NCBI GenBank assembly: GCA_003427395.1
Contig: BFEA01001021.1
Coordinates: 172,877 to 224,731, forward strand
Length of the DNA: 51,855 nt
Direction of reading: 5' to 3'
DNA from: Chara braunii
Lineage: Eukaryota > Streptophyta > Charophyceae > Charales > Characeae
Part shown: in pieces, positions 51,200-51,855 of the stretch
Layout: each line of letters starts with the position of its first letter
How positions within the stretch are numbered: the first letter of the stretch is position 1
Notes under the pieces: generated by a model
What the model was told of the DNA's origin: nothing
The model's input: the letters and a program-made list of their open reading frames with translations, nothing else
Database searches by the model: none
Made by a program: the position numbers and the translations under genes

Positions 51200-51605
51200 A
51201 GTATAGTCACGGAAGTGCCACACGTAGTTACGCAGATACGTAGATACGCAGAGCAAGTCAACACAAGCTCGAAAGAAATTGAGTCAACGAGAGTCAACAC
51301 AAGTTCCAAAGAAATTGGGTCAACAAGTACAATCGTGCAAAATTACAATCCAATCAAACTTCCCACCTCACCCAGGAACCACCGTTCATACCACAGACCC
51401 AACGTCCACTGCCGTAGTCGCTAACAGTCGTTAGCGCTACTGATAGCGGACCACGTAAGAGGTCGAACAGATTGTACTAACTATACTTATACGGAGCGCA
51501 AAGACCCTACGTCTCGGAAAAATGTTTGCTGCCATTGCTGGGCCCAGTGGGGTCCAGTAAGGGTACCAACCAAATACTCCCGGTGCCAGATAACTACAAT
51601 TCTTT
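51200..51605. repeat. terminal direct repeat, right copy
   Basis: Second copy of 47845-48250, offset by about 3355 bp, in the same orientation. It contains the same inner palindrome GCTAACAGTCGTTAGC (51420-51435). Confidence 0.9.
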
Positions 51606-51611
51606 AGTAAG

Positions 51612-51676
51612 GGTGTGGCTGGGCCACGGCCGCGATGCCTCAGCCACGGCCGAGATTTAAAAAAAAAAAAAAAAAA
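51612..51676. repeat. GGCCACGGCC module with A-tail, copy 2
   Basis: GTGGCTGGGCCACGGCCGCG, ATGCCTCAGC and CACGGCCGAGATTTAAAA end in an A-run (51659-51676). It matches 47757-47808 next to the left terminal repeat. Confidence 0.7.
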
Positions 51677-51679
51677 CGC

Positions 51680-51838
51680 CACATGCCGGACTGGACTGCA
51701 GTTGCAAACTTGGCCTTGCGAGTTTTGTGCATGTCAAGAGTTTCTACTGCAGTTGAAACTTGGGACCGTACTGGACTCCAAAGAGGCAGTTCGAAATGCA
51801 TTTACAAACTGCTTTCGTGACTGCGCCTTAGTTACCCC
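51680..51838 (+). repeat. dispersed repeat, copy 2
   Basis: Inverted partner of 37106-37290 (GGACTGGACTGCAGTTGCAA, ACTGGACTCCAAAGAGGCAG, CTGCGCCTTAGTTA). It runs to the end of the window, where CCTCC and an A-run follow. Confidence 0.7.
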
Positions 51839-51855
51839 CCCCTCCTCCAAAAAAA

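Larger units (their letters stand above)
47845..51605 (-). mobile_element. candidate retroelement with direct terminal repeats and GIY-YIG nuclease
   Basis: Direct repeats of about 405 bp (47845-48250 and 51200-51605) enclose about 2.9 kb carrying one decayed minus-strand frame: a CCHC-like knuckle, a charged coiled coil, a basic/SAP-like region and a GIY-YIG nuclease. GIY-YIG nucleases serve Penelope-like retroelements, which often show LTR-like terminal repeats, but those elements also need a reverse transcriptase and none is present. The unit could be a non-autonomous derivative, a rearranged Penelope-like copy, or an undescribed class. Ends TG/CA of true LTRs are not evident. Confidence 0.55.

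Noticed and set aside
47845-51605. Ordinary LTR retrotransposon
   Set aside because: No TG/CA ends, no primer-binding site or polypurine tract recognised, and no protease, reverse transcriptase or integrase between the repeats; the GIY-YIG domain is atypical for LTR elements.

Overview
This window looks like intergenic DNA from a large, repeat-rich eukaryotic nuclear genome. It holds plant-type LINE and retrotransposon gag remnants, many microsatellites, A-tailed retroposons, tRNA-like and U6-like pol III sequences and scattered single Ns. No intact host gene can be supported. The style of the proteins (a CCHC/coiled-coil/GIY-YIG polyprotein, a Gln-rich LINE ORF1, Gly-rich gag tails) resembles what I recall of streptophyte green algae, with Chara braunii the best single guess. 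That assignment is an inference from memory, not a search result.

Layout. 0-0.5 kb: a tRNA-like sequence followed by a U6 snRNA-like copy. 0.5-4 kb: no gene; an inverted-repeat patch rich in GTTCG/CGAAC at 3.2-3.5 kb. 4.0-5.1 kb: an array of hairpins with a conserved 19-nt loop and stems that differ between copies yet still pair. 5.1-11 kb: no gene; more strong hairpins and two further tRNA-like sequences, one ending in a T8 run. 11.2-12.8 kb: compound microsatellites and a 760-bp hAT-like non-autonomous element inserted in an (ATT)n tract. 12.8-14.9 kb and 18.1-19.9 kb: two decayed gag genes (+). 19.9-28 kb: AT-rich, gene-free DNA with a 57-bp tandem repeat and a second hairpin array of about 67-bp period. 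28.2-30.9 kb: a decayed gag with zinc knuckle (-). 31-37.5 kb: tandem repeats, a tRNA-like SINE head and A-tailed modules. 37.8-47.5 kb: a large, broken L1-type LINE (-). 47.7-51.8 kb: a short mobile-element candidate with direct terminal repeats of about 405 bp around a CCHC/coiled-coil/GIY-YIG frame (-).

Two themes cut across the window. First, the coding remnants mostly keep one long frame interrupted by stops that look like Gln (CAA/CAG) or Arg (CGA) codons after a C-to-T change, as expected for methylated, silenced transposons. Second, several non-coding blocks contain hairpin families in which the loop is conserved and the stems change in a compensatory way.

A warning on quality: positions 37767-37804 are exactly an Illumina Nextera mate-pair junction adapter. 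The join at about 37.8 kb is therefore probably a library or assembly artefact, and linkage across it should not be trusted. About 20 single Ns at 39.36-39.92 kb also mark an unresolved repeat consensus.
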